NCBI GenBank assembly: GCA_944386115.1
Contig: CALWZV010000013.1
Location: 1-33,480 of the forward strand
Length of the DNA: 33,480 bases
DNA from: an uncultured Clostridia bacterium
GTDB taxonomy: Bacteria; Bacillota; Clostridia; TANB77; CAG-508
Direction: 5' to 3'
This document shows, in pieces, positions 1 to 7,450 of this stretch; within the stretch, counting starts at the first letter, position 1, and every line of letters begins with the position of its first letter. The notes below the pieces were generated by a model. It worked only from the letters and a program-made list of their open reading frames with translations. It made no database searches and was not told where the DNA came from. Position numbers and translations under genes: made by a program.

Positions 1-41
1 CAAGGATAAAATTATATGATGAAATACTTGAAAACAATTAA
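1..41 (+). CDS. possible C-terminal tail of an upstream gene (partial)
   Basis: In the third frame the first 41 bases read as a short open tail ending RIKLYDEILENN and a TAA at 39-41. It could be the last residues of the gene upstream of sepF, but it is too short to identify. In many Firmicutes a YggS-type PLP protein precedes sepF; nothing here confirms that. Confidence 0.25.
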   Translation, partial: RIKLYDEILENN

Positions 42-94
42 TATTACAATAATATTACAAAAAAATTAAAATTAGATTACAATCATAAAAAGTA

Positions 95-128
95 TTGACA
101 ATAAATGTAAAAAGATAGATACTATAAT
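95..128 (+). promoter_or_regulatory. candidate promoter for sepF-divIVA
   Basis: A perfect TTGACA lies at 95-100. A TATAAT at 123-128 is 22 bases away, which is too far for a standard sigma-A promoter. GATACT at 118-123 gives a 17-base spacer and is the more likely -10. The placement just upstream of the sepF ribosome site supports a promoter, but the exact -10 is uncertain. Confidence 0.4.
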
Positions 129-169
129 AAATTAACAACAAATGAGAAGTTGTATGGGAGGTTTTTTAG

Positions 170-673
170 ATGGCAGGAGCAATTGTAAATAAAGTTTTAA
201 ATATGTTTGGAGTAGATACTAAAGATGAGGAAACCGGAGAAGGAGAAAATGAAGAGAGATTCGATTTTGAACCAGAATATGAAGGTGAACAAGAAGATGT
301 AGATGAAAGAGAAGAAAGAGGAATCTTTGGAATAGGAAGAAGAAATAAAATAGTTTCAATGCCACAGGTTCAAGTTAAAATGAAAATTTCAAAACCTACA
401 AGTTTTGAACAATCAGAAGAAATATGTAATTTACTAAAAGAAAAAAAATCTATAATTGTAAATTTGGAGTATGTAAATAAAGATGTAGCAAGAAGAATAG
501 TAGATTTTATAAGTGGTGCGGTACATGCTTTAGATGGACATATCGAAAAAATATCAAACTCAATATTCCTAGTTGCTCCATATAATTATGAGATTGTAAA
601 TGACATGGCAAGAGATGAAATAAAAAGCAAAATATCTGTGTCATGGTTAAGAAATAACACTGGCACAAATTAA
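170..673 (+). CDS. sepF: SepF, cell division protein
   Basis: SepF binds FtsZ and the membrane and helps align FtsZ polymers at the division septum in Gram-positive bacteria. The 167-residue protein has the family layout: a short N-terminal stretch able to form an amphipathic helix (about 1-13), an acidic linker (about 17-45), and the conserved C-terminal domain from about residue 65, with VNLEYVNKDVARRIVDF and the following SGAVHALDGHIEKI signature. The ATG is preceded by GGGAGG with suitable spacing. It lies directly upstream of divIVA, the usual Firmicutes division-cluster neighbour, and the two are probably cotranscribed. Confidence 0.95.
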   Translation: MAGAIVNKVLNMFGVDTKDEETGEGENEERFDFEPEYEGEQEDVDEREERGIFGIGRRNKIVSMPQVQVKMKISKPTSFEQSEEICNLLKEKKSIIVNLEYVNKDVARRIVDFISGAVHALDGHIEKISNSIFLVAPYNYEIVNDMARDEIKSKISVSWLRNNTGTN

Positions 674-694
674 TAGTTGTATTGGGAGGAAAAC

Positions 695-1147
695 ATGTTA
701 ACACCATTAGAAATAGAAAACAAAAAATTTGCAAAACAAATGGTAAATGGTTATAGTGTAGAAGAAGTAGATCAGTTCTTAGATGATCTAACAGAAGATT
801 ATACAAAGATTTATAAAGAAAATACGGAAATAAAAGCAAAGCTAGAAGAATTAGAAGAAAATGTTTCAAGATACAAAACAATAGAAAATACATTGCAAAG
901 TACATTAGTAATTGCACAAAAAACAGCAGAAGACACTAAAAATGTTGCAAGAGAACAAGCAGATCAAATAATAAAACAAGCTGAAAATGAAGCAAAAGAA
1001 GCAGTTGAAGGTTTAAAGACACAAATAGCTCTAAAAAAGCAGGAATTAGAAGATACAAAAAAACAATTTGATGTTTATAAAGCTAAAATGGAGGCATTAC
1101 TTGTTTCACAAGTTGAGTTATTAAAAGGAGTTAATGAAGAAGAGTAA
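695..1147 (+). CDS. divIVA: DivIVA family cell division / polarity protein
   Basis: DivIVA proteins sense negatively curved membrane at poles and septa and recruit division and cell-wall factors. The 150-residue product starts with the conserved LTPLEIENKKFAKQMVNGYS-type N-terminal domain and the VEEVDQFLDDL segment, followed by a long coiled coil rich in E, K, A and Q to the C terminus. I chose the ATG at 695, which has GGGAGGA a few bases upstream. An upstream in-frame TTG at 677 would add six unconserved residues. It sits 21 bases after sepF, and the transcript probably ends at the hairpin at 1176-1217. Confidence 0.93.
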   Translation: MLTPLEIENKKFAKQMVNGYSVEEVDQFLDDLTEDYTKIYKENTEIKAKLEELEENVSRYKTIENTLQSTLVIAQKTAEDTKNVAREQADQIIKQAENEAKEAVEGLKTQIALKKQELEDTKKQFDVYKAKMEALLVSQVELLKGVNEEE

Positions 1148-1175
1148 TTAAAATAATTAGTATATTATAATATAC

Positions 1176-1217
1176 CCCAAATTTTAAACAAATTAGTTTA
1201 ATGATTTGGGCTTTTTT
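1176..1217 (+). terminator. rho-independent terminator after divIVA
   Basis: CCCAAAT (1176-1182) pairs with ATTTGGG (1204-1210), and an inner TTAAAC (1184-1189) pairs with GTTTAA (1196-1201) around a six-base loop. The stem is followed at once by CTTTTTTATTT. It closes the sepF-divIVA unit. Confidence 0.85.
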
Positions 1218-1228
1218 ATTTAAATAGG

Positions 1229-1257
1229 TTTACAAAATATGCTAATTATTATATAAT
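1229..1257 (+). promoter_or_regulatory. sigma-A type promoter of lysS
   Basis: TTTACA (1229-1234) and a perfect TATAAT (1252-1257) are separated by 17 bases. It lies between the divIVA terminator and the lysS ribosome site, so lysS has its own transcript. Confidence 0.8.
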
Positions 1258-1291
1258 ATGCACATTAAGAACAATAGAAAGAGGGATTATT

Positions 1292-2773
1292 ATGGATGAA
1301 AATCAAGAACTAGATATTAATAATTTAATGAAAATAAGAAGAGATAAATTAAAAGAACTACAAAATGAAAAAAAAGATCCATTTGAAATAACAAAATATA
1401 ATAGAACTCACACGAGCAAACAAATAATAGAAAATTATAATGAATTAGAACAAAAAGATGTAAGCATAGCAGGAAGAATAATAGCAAAAAGAATAATGGG
1501 AAAGGCTTCATTTTGCCATATACAAGATTCTGAAGGGAAAATACAAAGTTATGTAAGTTTAAATGATTTAGGAGAAGAATTATATAAAGAATTTAAAACA
1601 TATGATATTGGAGATATTATAGGTATAACTGGATTTGTTTTTAAAACAAGAACTGAAGAAATATCTGTACATGCTAAAAATGTGATATTACTTTCTAAAT
1701 CATTAAGACCATTGCCAGAAAAATTTCATGGATTAAAAGATATGGACTTAAGATATAGACAAAGATATGTTGACTTAATAGTAAATCCAGAAGTAAAGAA
1801 AACATTTGAACTAAGAACAAAAATAATCAAAAAAATAAGAGAAATTTTAGATGAGAAAGGTTATTTAGAAGTAGAAACTCCAACATTAAATATAATTCCT
1901 GGTGGAGCAGCAGCAAGACCATTTATAACATACCATAATGCTTTAGATATTGAAATGTATTTAAGAATTGCAACAGAATTATATTTAAAAAGATTAATAG
2001 TTGGTGGATTTGATAAAGTATATGAAATGGGAAAAAACTTTAGAAATGAAGGAATAGATATAAAACATAATCCAGAATTTACTTGTATGGAATTATATTC
2101 TGCATATGATGACTACAATGATATGATGAATATAACAGAAGAAATATTTTCTACAATAGCAAAAGATATTTTTGGTACAACCAAAATTAATTATCAAGAA
2201 ACAGAAATTGATTTAACACCTTCATGGAAAAGAATTACAATGATTGATTCTATAAAAGAAGTAACTGGAATTGACTTTAATAAAATAGAATCAGACGAGG
2301 AAGCACTAGAAATAGTAAAGAAATTAGAAATAGAATATGATGAAAATAAAATAACAAGAGGAGAATTAATAAATTTAGTATTTGAAGAAAAAGTAGAAAA
2401 AACATTGATAAATCCTACATTTATATGTGATTATCCAGTAGAAGTTTCTCCTTTAACTAAAAGGAAAAAAGAAGACCCAAGACTTACAGAGAGATTTGAA
2501 CTATTTATAAATGGTGGAGAATATGCTAATGCATATTCAGAATTAAATGATCCAATAGATCAATATGAAAGATTCAAAAAACAATTAGAAGCAAGAGAAG
2601 CTGGAGACGAAGAGGCAAATATGTTAGATGAAGATTTTATTACTGCTTTAGAATATGGTATGCCACCAACAGGAGGATTAGGAATAGGAATAGATAGAAT
2701 GATAATGTTATTTACTAATTCTGCATCAATAAGAGATGTTCTGTTTTTCCCAACGATGAAACCTTTGAACTAG
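1292..2773 (+). CDS. lysS: lysyl-tRNA synthetase, class II
   Basis: LysRS charges tRNA-Lys with lysine using ATP. The 493-residue length is normal for the bacterial class II enzyme. The N-terminal OB-fold anticodon-binding domain covers about residues 55-150 ([27 protein letters not shown]). The catalytic domain follows: [11 protein letters not shown], motif 2 around residues 250-265 ([16 protein letters not shown]) and motif 3 near 460 ([10 protein letters not shown]). The ribosome site is AGAGGGATT before the ATG. The last five codons and about 50 bases of downstream sequence recur at 7217-7281, so the 3' end looks like a target of integration; the reading frame itself is intact. Confidence 0.97.
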   Translation: MDENQELDINNLMKIRRDKLKELQNEKKDPFEITKYNRTHTSKQIIENYNELEQKDVSIAGRIIAKRIMGKASFCHIQDSEGKIQSYVSLNDLGEELYKEFKTYDIGDIIGITGFVFKTRTEEISVHAKNVILLSKSLRPLPEKFHGLKDMDLRYRQRYVDLIVNPEVKKTFELRTKIIKKIREILDEKGYLEVETPTLNIIPGGAAARPFITYHNALDIEMYLRIATELYLKRLIVGGFDKVYEMGKNFRNEGIDIKHNPEFTCMELYSAYDDYNDMMNITEEIFSTIAKDIFGTTKINYQETEIDLTPSWKRITMIDSIKEVTGIDFNKIESDEEALEIVKKLEIEYDENKITRGELINLVFEEKVEKTLINPTFICDYPVEVSPLTKRKKEDPRLTERFELFINGGEYANAYSELNDPIDQYERFKKQLEAREAGDEEANMLDEDFITALEYGMPPTGGLGIGIDRMIMLFTNSASIRDVLFFPTMKPLN

Positions 2774-2820
2774 AACATTAGCAAACTAAAAATAAATCTT
2801 AATAAATACTGAAAGTTCTT
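2756..2820 (+). repeat. direct repeat, copy 1 (lysS 3' end; putative attachment site)
   Basis: This 65-base segment covers the last codons of lysS (MKPLN and stop) and 47 bases beyond. It matches 7217-7281 at 58 of 65 positions, without gaps. All seven differences are transitions, and the two in the coding part are synonymous (AAA/AAG Lys, AAC/AAT Asn). This is what is expected of the two ends of an element that integrated into a gene's 3' end while restoring it. Confidence 0.75.
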
Positions 2821-3159
2821 AATATGTTGCAAATAGCGAGTTATAGACAATACAAAAAGAATAGGAAAATCTAATAGAAACTAATGAATTTTAATAAATT
2901 TATTCTGGTAGCTGTAAAATAGCTGTAAAAATTTAAAGAGATTTAAAGGCTTTTAAAGAGTTTTTATAAGTTAGTAACTGTAATAAAAAATTAAAATAGG
3001 AAATACATCAGATAGAAACTAATTAAAATAATAATTATGACAGGTAGGACAGATAATACAAAAAATATCTGTCCTTAATTTGTAAAAGAAGAGCAACAAT
3101 AAGTGCTATTATATGAAAGAGACAATAAAGAGTTATAGTAATTTGTTGAGGAGAAATTT
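2774..3159 (+). other. non-coding left part of the cassette
   Basis: I see no gene in this 386-base stretch. It contains the end of the direct repeat (to 2820), a tandem 11-base repeat TAGCTGTAAAA twice (2909-2930), a perfect 10-bp inverted repeat (3046-3075), and the ribosome site of the small protein starting at 3160. The A/T-rich remainder has stops in all frames. Confidence 0.6.
3046..3075 (+). repeat. perfect 10-bp inverted repeat / hairpin
   Basis: AGGACAGATA (3046-3055) pairs perfectly with TATCTGTCCT (3066-3075) around a 10-base A-rich loop. The 3' side continues TAATTTGT, a poor U-tract, so it could be a weak terminator, an RNA structure or a protein-binding operator. It lies upstream of the first cassette gene. 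Confidence 0.5.
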
Positions 3160-3342
3160 ATGAGTGATACAATAGGATTAATTATTGAATTATCATTAAT
3201 AGTAATATTGCCAATAATAATGCCATTTTTATTTATTATACTTGCTGGAAATTTAAAATATAACGAAAAGATAAAAAAATTTGTTATGCTAATTCTTTCA
3301 ATAATTTATAATGGGATTATAGGAGTGATAAGTCCACTATAA
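3160..3342 (+). CDS. small two-helix membrane protein, function unknown
   Basis: The 60-residue product has two hydrophobic segments, about residues 5-29 (an Ile/Leu-rich stretch around LIVILPIIMPFLFIILAG) and 41-58 (VMLILSIIYNGIIGVI), separated by a short Lys-rich loop (KYNEKIKK). It is therefore probably an integral membrane hairpin protein. The ATG follows GAGGAGA at good spacing. No family is recognised. It is the first gene of the putative cassette and is separated from the next by about 190 bases, so it may be its own unit. Confidence 0.6.
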   Translation: MSDTIGLIIELSLIVILPIIMPFLFIILAGNLKYNEKIKKFVMLILSIIYNGIIGVISPL

Positions 3343-3469
3343 AATATAGAAAAATAAAGATAAAAACATGAAATTAAATAGGAATCTCGAAATTCAACAA
3401 ATAAAATAACTTTAAGATATTGATGAAGAGAAATCCCACTAAAAATGCTATCAAAATATTTCAAATCTA

Positions 3470-3498
3470 TTGCTAAAAATTCTTTGTTATGATATATA
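3470..3498 (+). promoter_or_regulatory. candidate promoter for the cassette operon
   Basis: TTGCTA (3470-3475) and TATATA (3493-3498) are 17 bases apart, about 40 bases upstream of the ATG at 3536. The -10 sits in a TA-repeat, so its exact register is uncertain. Confidence 0.4.
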
Positions 3499-3535
3499 TA
3501 TTGAGAATAGATTAATAATTTTTGAGGAGAATAAA

Positions 3536-3703
3536 ATGTTTAAAATAGATGGTAAATATGGTAATGTACATATTAATGGTATGAGCATAGATATTGAAAA
3601 AACTAAAATAAGTGATTTAAACAAATATTTACAAGAACTGGAAATGAAAAGGATGCAACTTATAAAACAACAAAACAATTATTTATCGCAAATAATAGAT
3701 TAA
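3536..3703 (+). CDS. small conserved-looking protein, function unknown
   Basis: The 55-residue product begins MFKIDGKYGNVHINGMSIDI, which looks like a small beta-hairpin head, and ends in a helical, probably coiled-coil segment (LNKYLQELEMKRMQLIKQQN). The ATG at 3536 has TGAGGAGA upstream. An open frame continues upstream to a TTG at 3470, but that stretch overlaps the probable promoter and has no ribosome site. It ends 13 bases before the next gene and is the first gene of a five-gene operon. I recognise no characterised family. Confidence 0.65.
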   Translation: MFKIDGKYGNVHINGMSIDIEKTKISDLNKYLQELEMKRMQLIKQQNNYLSQIID

Positions 3704-3716
3704 AAGGAGTCAAAAG

Positions 3717-4145
3717 ATGAATGCAAATACAAAGAAAGTAATAAAGGGTATTGCAAAAACTACAGGTAAATATACTTTAAAGGGATTAGGAAAAGGAATT
3801 GAATTAACAGGTTGTGGAGCAATAAAGACTGTAAATGCATTAGTAAAGAATCCACAGATACAAAAGCTTGCCACTGGTGCTGGTATTTTAGCAGCAAGTG
3901 TTATGATTCCAACAGTTGGTGTAGGATTAATAAGTACATTAGGATTAAAGTATATGGTAGATAAATCACTACAAGGGAAGTATAAAGGAATGTTAGATGA
4001 AATTAATGATATATTACGAATAGGAAATATAGTAACTAGATATGCTAGTAATAAAATTTTAAGTCCAACACTGAATAAAATGGATAGAGGTATGAATAAA
4101 TTGGGCAAAAAGTATCAAGATAAAATAGATGATGTGTTTAGATAA
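3717..4145 (+). CDS. Gly/Ala-rich probable membrane-associated protein, function unknown
   Basis: The 142-residue protein has a Lys/Gly-rich N terminus (VIKGIAKTTGKYTLKGLGKG). One clear hydrophobic segment of about 28 residues follows around 51-79 (ATGAGILAASVMIPTVGVGL). The C-terminal half is polar and basic (about 80-142). It has no signal peptide. It is likely membrane-inserted or membrane-associated. The ribosome site AAAGGAG precedes the ATG. It is second in the operon, between the 55-residue protein and the coiled-coil protein. I do not recognise a characterised family. Confidence 0.65.
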   Translation: MNANTKKVIKGIAKTTGKYTLKGLGKGIELTGCGAIKTVNALVKNPQIQKLATGAGILAASVMIPTVGVGLISTLGLKYMVDKSLQGKYKGMLDEINDILRIGNIVTRYASNKILSPTLNKMDRGMNKLGKKYQDKIDDVFR

Positions 4146-4159
4146 TTAGGAAGAAAACG

Positions 4160-4936
4160 ATGAAAAAAAATCAAATATTTGAAAAATTAAATGAGAACTT
4201 ATATAATTTGGATCATGTAGAAAATGAAATTTCAATGATTGAATTAGCAATATATCAGAAAAGCATAGAAGAATTGAAAGATACAAAAATAAATGAAATA
4301 AGAGAGTTTTTTGAGCAAAAAGCAAAATTTTATAATCAGAAAATTGAAAAGTATAATAATGAAATAAATAATAATATTGAAAAATATCAAATTGAAATAA
4401 GCAAGCTAATTAATACATATAATAATCTGTATGTAAATGTATTTAAAATAATGGAAAGTGCAATAAATAACCAAAAAATTGCTATTGCTAATATAGTAAC
4501 ACTAACAGAAAGAATACAAAAAGAAGATTTAAAAGATGAAGAAATAGAAAAAATAAGAAATACTATAATAGCTTGTGCTGAGAGAAAATTGAATTATGCT
4601 GTTATTATTGATGAATGCAAGGCAAGAATAAAATGGTGTACAGATGATGCTCTAAATAATATAAATGAAATATTTCAAAATAATATTTATCAATTACAAA
4701 CATATGATGAAAACATAGTTAATAAAATTAAAAGAAATTTATTTAATATATTCTTCGGCAAAAGCAGTTATAAAAAATTCATAGAAAATTATGAATTTGA
4801 ATATTTTAAGAATTTAAAACAAAAAAATAATTCTAGAATTTTAGATATTACTTCTACTATAAAAGGAATTATAATACAAATGGAAGAAACTAAAAAACAA
4901 ATATCATTGAAATATAAAGAGAAAATGTGTGCATAG
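4160..4936 (+). CDS. coiled-coil protein, function unknown
   Basis: The 258-residue product is almost entirely helical. Long coiled-coil stretches rich in E, K, N and I run from about residue 15 to 90 and again from about 110 to 190. There is a short more hydrophobic patch (NLFNIFFGKSSYKKFIENY, about 194-212) and a final helix ending KEKMCA. It has no signal peptide or membrane segment. It starts 14 bases after the previous gene with TTAGGAAG as ribosome site. It resembles structural or scaffold proteins only in composition, and no specific family can be named. Confidence 0.65.
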   Translation: MKKNQIFEKLNENLYNLDHVENEISMIELAIYQKSIEELKDTKINEIREFFEQKAKFYNQKIEKYNNEINNNIEKYQIEISKLINTYNNLYVNVFKIMESAINNQKIAIANIVTLTERIQKEDLKDEEIEKIRNTIIACAERKLNYAVIIDECKARIKWCTDDALNNINEIFQNNIYQLQTYDENIVNKIKRNLFNIFFGKSSYKKFIENYEFEYFKNLKQKNNSRILDITSTIKGIIIQMEETKKQISLKYKEKMCA

Positions 4937-4994
4937 GTAATGTGTATAATTAATAACGAATAGAAACTTTATTAAGATATAATAGGAGTATAAT

Positions 4995-6506
4995 ATGGTA
5001 AGATATCAAAGTAACGAAAGTATAAGAAAACAGATAGAACAAAGACAGTTACTTTTAACAAAAAGCCCAAGTTCAAGAACAAAGACAATTTTAAAGACTC
5101 AAAGTCAAACAATGTTAAAGACGAACACAAGTCAATATGCAAAGACTAAAACTGAATTAAGACTAAAAAGAAAATTGCTTGTATATAAAAAAGACGGAAA
5201 ATTTTATGTTGATAATTCTGCAGCATATGCGTTGAACCTAACAAATGTTAGGACATTTATGACAAAAAAGCCACATTTGATTGAAATAAGAATAGAAGAA
5301 TTATATAGATTTCAAAACGATGCAGATATTGAAATTATATATCAAGAACTTAATAAAGACAAAGAATCAAAAATAAAAAAATCTGATTTAGCAGAGATTT
5401 TTGATGAACTGGAACAAGGAGAATATGGAATAGGTATTCATGGAATTGATAAAGGTAGCCGAGAAGAAAAACAAGATATAGCAGATAGTATTAGCAATGA
5501 AGGCTTAAATATAAATAATAATAGTAAAACTATTTTAAGTACATCAATTTCATTAGGAACAAATGAAAATATACAAAGCATAAGTCAAGAAATTAGAGGA
5601 TACAAGTTTGGTAACGGAACAAAAGCAAATGTTATAATTGCTGTACCTTTATACATACAAAATGAAAGTGGAGAAACGATTTTTTTAGGATTTCCAGATC
5701 AAAATAAAAGAACAGCTGGACAGCAATATGATGAACATTGCATTTTAGATAGAATTTGCTCGAAAATGAAGAAAATACCACCACAGTTTATTTTAGGATA
5801 TTACTGTGAAAATCAAGATGGAACGGAGAGTTTTATAAAAAATAGCCAGCATTATTCAAGTCTTGCTCCAGAAAATAGAGAGACTCTTTTTACTGAACTA
5901 TCTTCGAATATGGATGATGTTTCAAGAAATTATAATGAATTGATTGCTAGTGGAAATATTGGACAATTAAGTCAAATTAAAGAAAGAATGCAACAATTAG
6001 GATGGAACTCATCGCTCGTAGATAATGCATTAACATTAGCTCAAAAATTTAAAAAACAAGCAATTTCTCAAGATGTGGGGAAAAGAAATACAAAACAAAT
6101 TATTTTGGATACTAATGAGCAAAGTGATAATTCATCAAGTCCACAAAGAAGAAATGTAAGAAGAGTCATTTTAAATCACAGCTCACAAAGTGAAAGCTTA
6201 TCTAATTCAACGAAAAGTAAAAGCACACGTAGAATTTTACTAGATGCTTGTAAAGAAACTATTTTGAATACTAATGAGCAAAGTGATAATTTATTAAGAC
6301 CACAAAGAAAAAATGTAAGAAGAGTCATTTTAGAGCATAGCTCACCAAGTGAAAGCTTATCTGAATCAACTAAAAGTAAAAGAACACGAAGAATTTTACT
6401 AGATGCTTGTAAAGAAACAAAATTATCTGATATGGCTATTGCCAAAGAAACATTAAGAGAAGGACTAGAAGAACCAGAAAAAGATTATAAAGGAAAAGAA
6501 GTATGA
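4995..6506 (+). CDS. putative ADP-ribosyltransferase-like protein with tandem C-terminal repeats
   Basis: The 503-residue protein has three parts. (1) An N-terminal basic, Ser/Thr-rich segment (about 1-60) with repeated TKTxLKT-like units. (2) A core, about 145-300, with GIGIHGIDKG, then ADSISNEGLNI, a strand VIIAVPLYI, YLG-like FLGFPDQ, and IPPQFILGYY. The order H-G, then S/I...GL, then a late P-x-F-I-x-G-Y strand resembles the PARP/ART fold (H-G-T ... GF ... YPEYLI). This is inference from motif order, and the catalytic residue is not obvious. (3) A C-terminal tail (about 357-490) with two 53-residue tandem repeats rich in RR-I/V-I/L-L motifs. The start follows AGGAG. The last bases overlap the next gene as ATGA. 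It has no signal peptide. Confidence 0.55.
   Translation: MVRYQSNESIRKQIEQRQLLLTKSPSSRTKTILKTQSQTMLKTNTSQYAKTKTELRLKRKLLVYKKDGKFYVDNSAAYALNLTNVRTFMTKKPHLIEIRIEELYRFQNDADIEIIYQELNKDKESKIKKSDLAEIFDELEQGEYGIGIHGIDKGSREEKQDIADSISNEGLNINNNSKTILSTSISLGTNENIQSISQEIRGYKFGNGTKANVIIAVPLYIQNESGETIFLGFPDQNKRTAGQQYDEHCILDRICSKMKKIPPQFILGYYCENQDGTESFIKNSQHYSSLAPENRETLFTELSSNMDDVSRNYNELIASGNIGQLSQIKERMQQLGWNSSLVDNALTLAQKFKKQAISQDVGKRNTKQIILDTNEQSDNSSSPQRRNVRRVILNHSSQSESLSNSTKSKSTRRILLDACKETILNTNEQSDNLLRPQRKNVRRVILEHSSPSESLSESTKSKRTRRILLDACKETKLSDMAIAKETLREGLEEPEKDYKGKEV
6102..6419 (+). repeat. two tandem 159-bp repeats inside the ART-like gene
   Basis: The unit at 6102-6260 recurs at 6261-6419 with a period of 159 bases (53 codons), so the reading frame is kept. 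Each unit encodes TNEQSDN..., then NVRRVIL and TRRILLDACKET. A half-unit echo (KRNTKQIILD) precedes the first copy, giving five related RR/KQ-I-L motifs. Identity between copies is high, suggesting recent duplication or ongoing homogenisation. Confidence 0.85.
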
Positions 6507-6964
6507 ATATAAAAACTAAAGAAATATATTCAGAGGTATACCAAGTTTTAAATTTATTAGGAAATGAATATATAGATAAATTGCCAACCAACTTAATTAG
6601 TATGTTAAGAGAAAAAAGAGAAATTGATTATAATCCACAATATACTGACGATATACCATTAAACGAACAAAATATAAAAAAAGAAACAATGTCTATAATA
6701 GTTTTGTTATATTTAAATTACTGGTGCAAAGATGATAATGAAATATTAGAAGTAAAGAATATTTTAAAGAGCAATGAAGACAAGTACCAAATGGAGCTTA
6801 GAGGAAAATATAATCCAGATAACATTTTTAGTAATAATCATAAAAACACTTCTATAAATAGTTCACAAAATAATCAAGAGTTAGCTTTAGTAGAAACAAA
6901 CAATATAAGGTGGTATAAGAAAATCTGGAATTTAATTAAAAATTTTTTTAGAAAATCATACTAA
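6503..6964 (+). CDS. hypothetical protein, last gene of cassette operon
   Basis: The 153-residue product has an N-terminal helical domain (KEIYSEVYQVLNLLGNEYI, about 4-22; PTNLISMLREKRE; then a hydrophobic helix SIIVLLYLNYWCKDD, about 63-77). An Asn/Ser-rich linker (about 105-130) leads to a basic C terminus ending WYKKIWNLIKNFFRKSY, which could be an amphipathic membrane-binding helix. It overlaps the ART-like gene by four bases (ATGA), so the two are translationally coupled and may act together, for example as effector and partner. I do not recognise a characterised family. Confidence 0.6.
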   Translation: MNIKTKEIYSEVYQVLNLLGNEYIDKLPTNLISMLREKREIDYNPQYTDDIPLNEQNIKKETMSIIVLLYLNYWCKDDNEILEVKNILKSNEDKYQMELRGKYNPDNIFSNNHKNTSINSSQNNQELALVETNNIRWYKKIWNLIKNFFRKSY

Positions 6965-7450
6965 TTTCTGTGGAATTAAAACTCTTTGAAACAACATAAT
7001 TTGCACAACAAATAAATCGTTAAGTAGTAATTTGTCTTGCAGGTTAAAAATATATTTGTAAACAAAAAGTCAAGAAAAATAGTAAAATATTTTTATCAAC
7101 ATATAGGTTTAAAATAGATATGTCGCAGTAATATAAAAAATGTGGTATAATAAACGTGAAATATTGAAGTAATTTAGTATAAAAGTAGGATTTCAAGCAT
7201 TTTATAAAAATTTTCAATGAAGCCTTTGAATTAGAACATTAGCAAATTAAAAATAAATCTTAATAAATATTAAAAATCCTTAAATGGTACTCTTTTATTA
7301 AAGGTGATTTAAATATATTTATAAATTATAGACTTACATTAGATAATTCAAAAAGTTAAAGTAGTATATTTCAATACAGAATTTCATGAATTTACAAAGC
7401 TTAAAAATACTTAGTATGTAATAGTAGAAATTATAGAATAAGGAGAGCAA
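6965..7450 (+). other. right end of cassette and intergenic region
   Basis: I see no gene in this 486-base stretch. It contains a TATAAT with an extended -10 TG (7143-7151) but only a poor -35, and the second copy of the lysS 3' end (7217-7281). After that comes A/T-rich sequence leading to the AAGGAGAG ribosome site of the next gene. No clear terminator follows the operon ending at 6964. Confidence 0.55.
7217..7281 (+). repeat. direct repeat, copy 2 (orphan lysS 3' end; putative attachment site)
   Basis: It matches 2756-2820 at 58 of 65 bases. It encodes the same last codons (M K P L N stop) with synonymous differences but has no lysS sequence upstream of it. The match stops sharply at the ATG side, so this is an orphan gene end left at the far border of the cassette. 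Confidence 0.75.

Noticed and set aside
20-60. Short AATATTACA repeats near the window start
   Set aside because: They are two A/T-rich copies likely to arise by chance at this base composition.
507-917. Minus-strand open frame over the sepF-divIVA junction
   Set aside because: It overlaps two well-supported genes and has no family features.
2756-7281. A tRNA gene as the integration target
   Set aside because: No cloverleaf-like sequence is seen at either repeat; the repeated bases are the lysS 3' end and its downstream flank.
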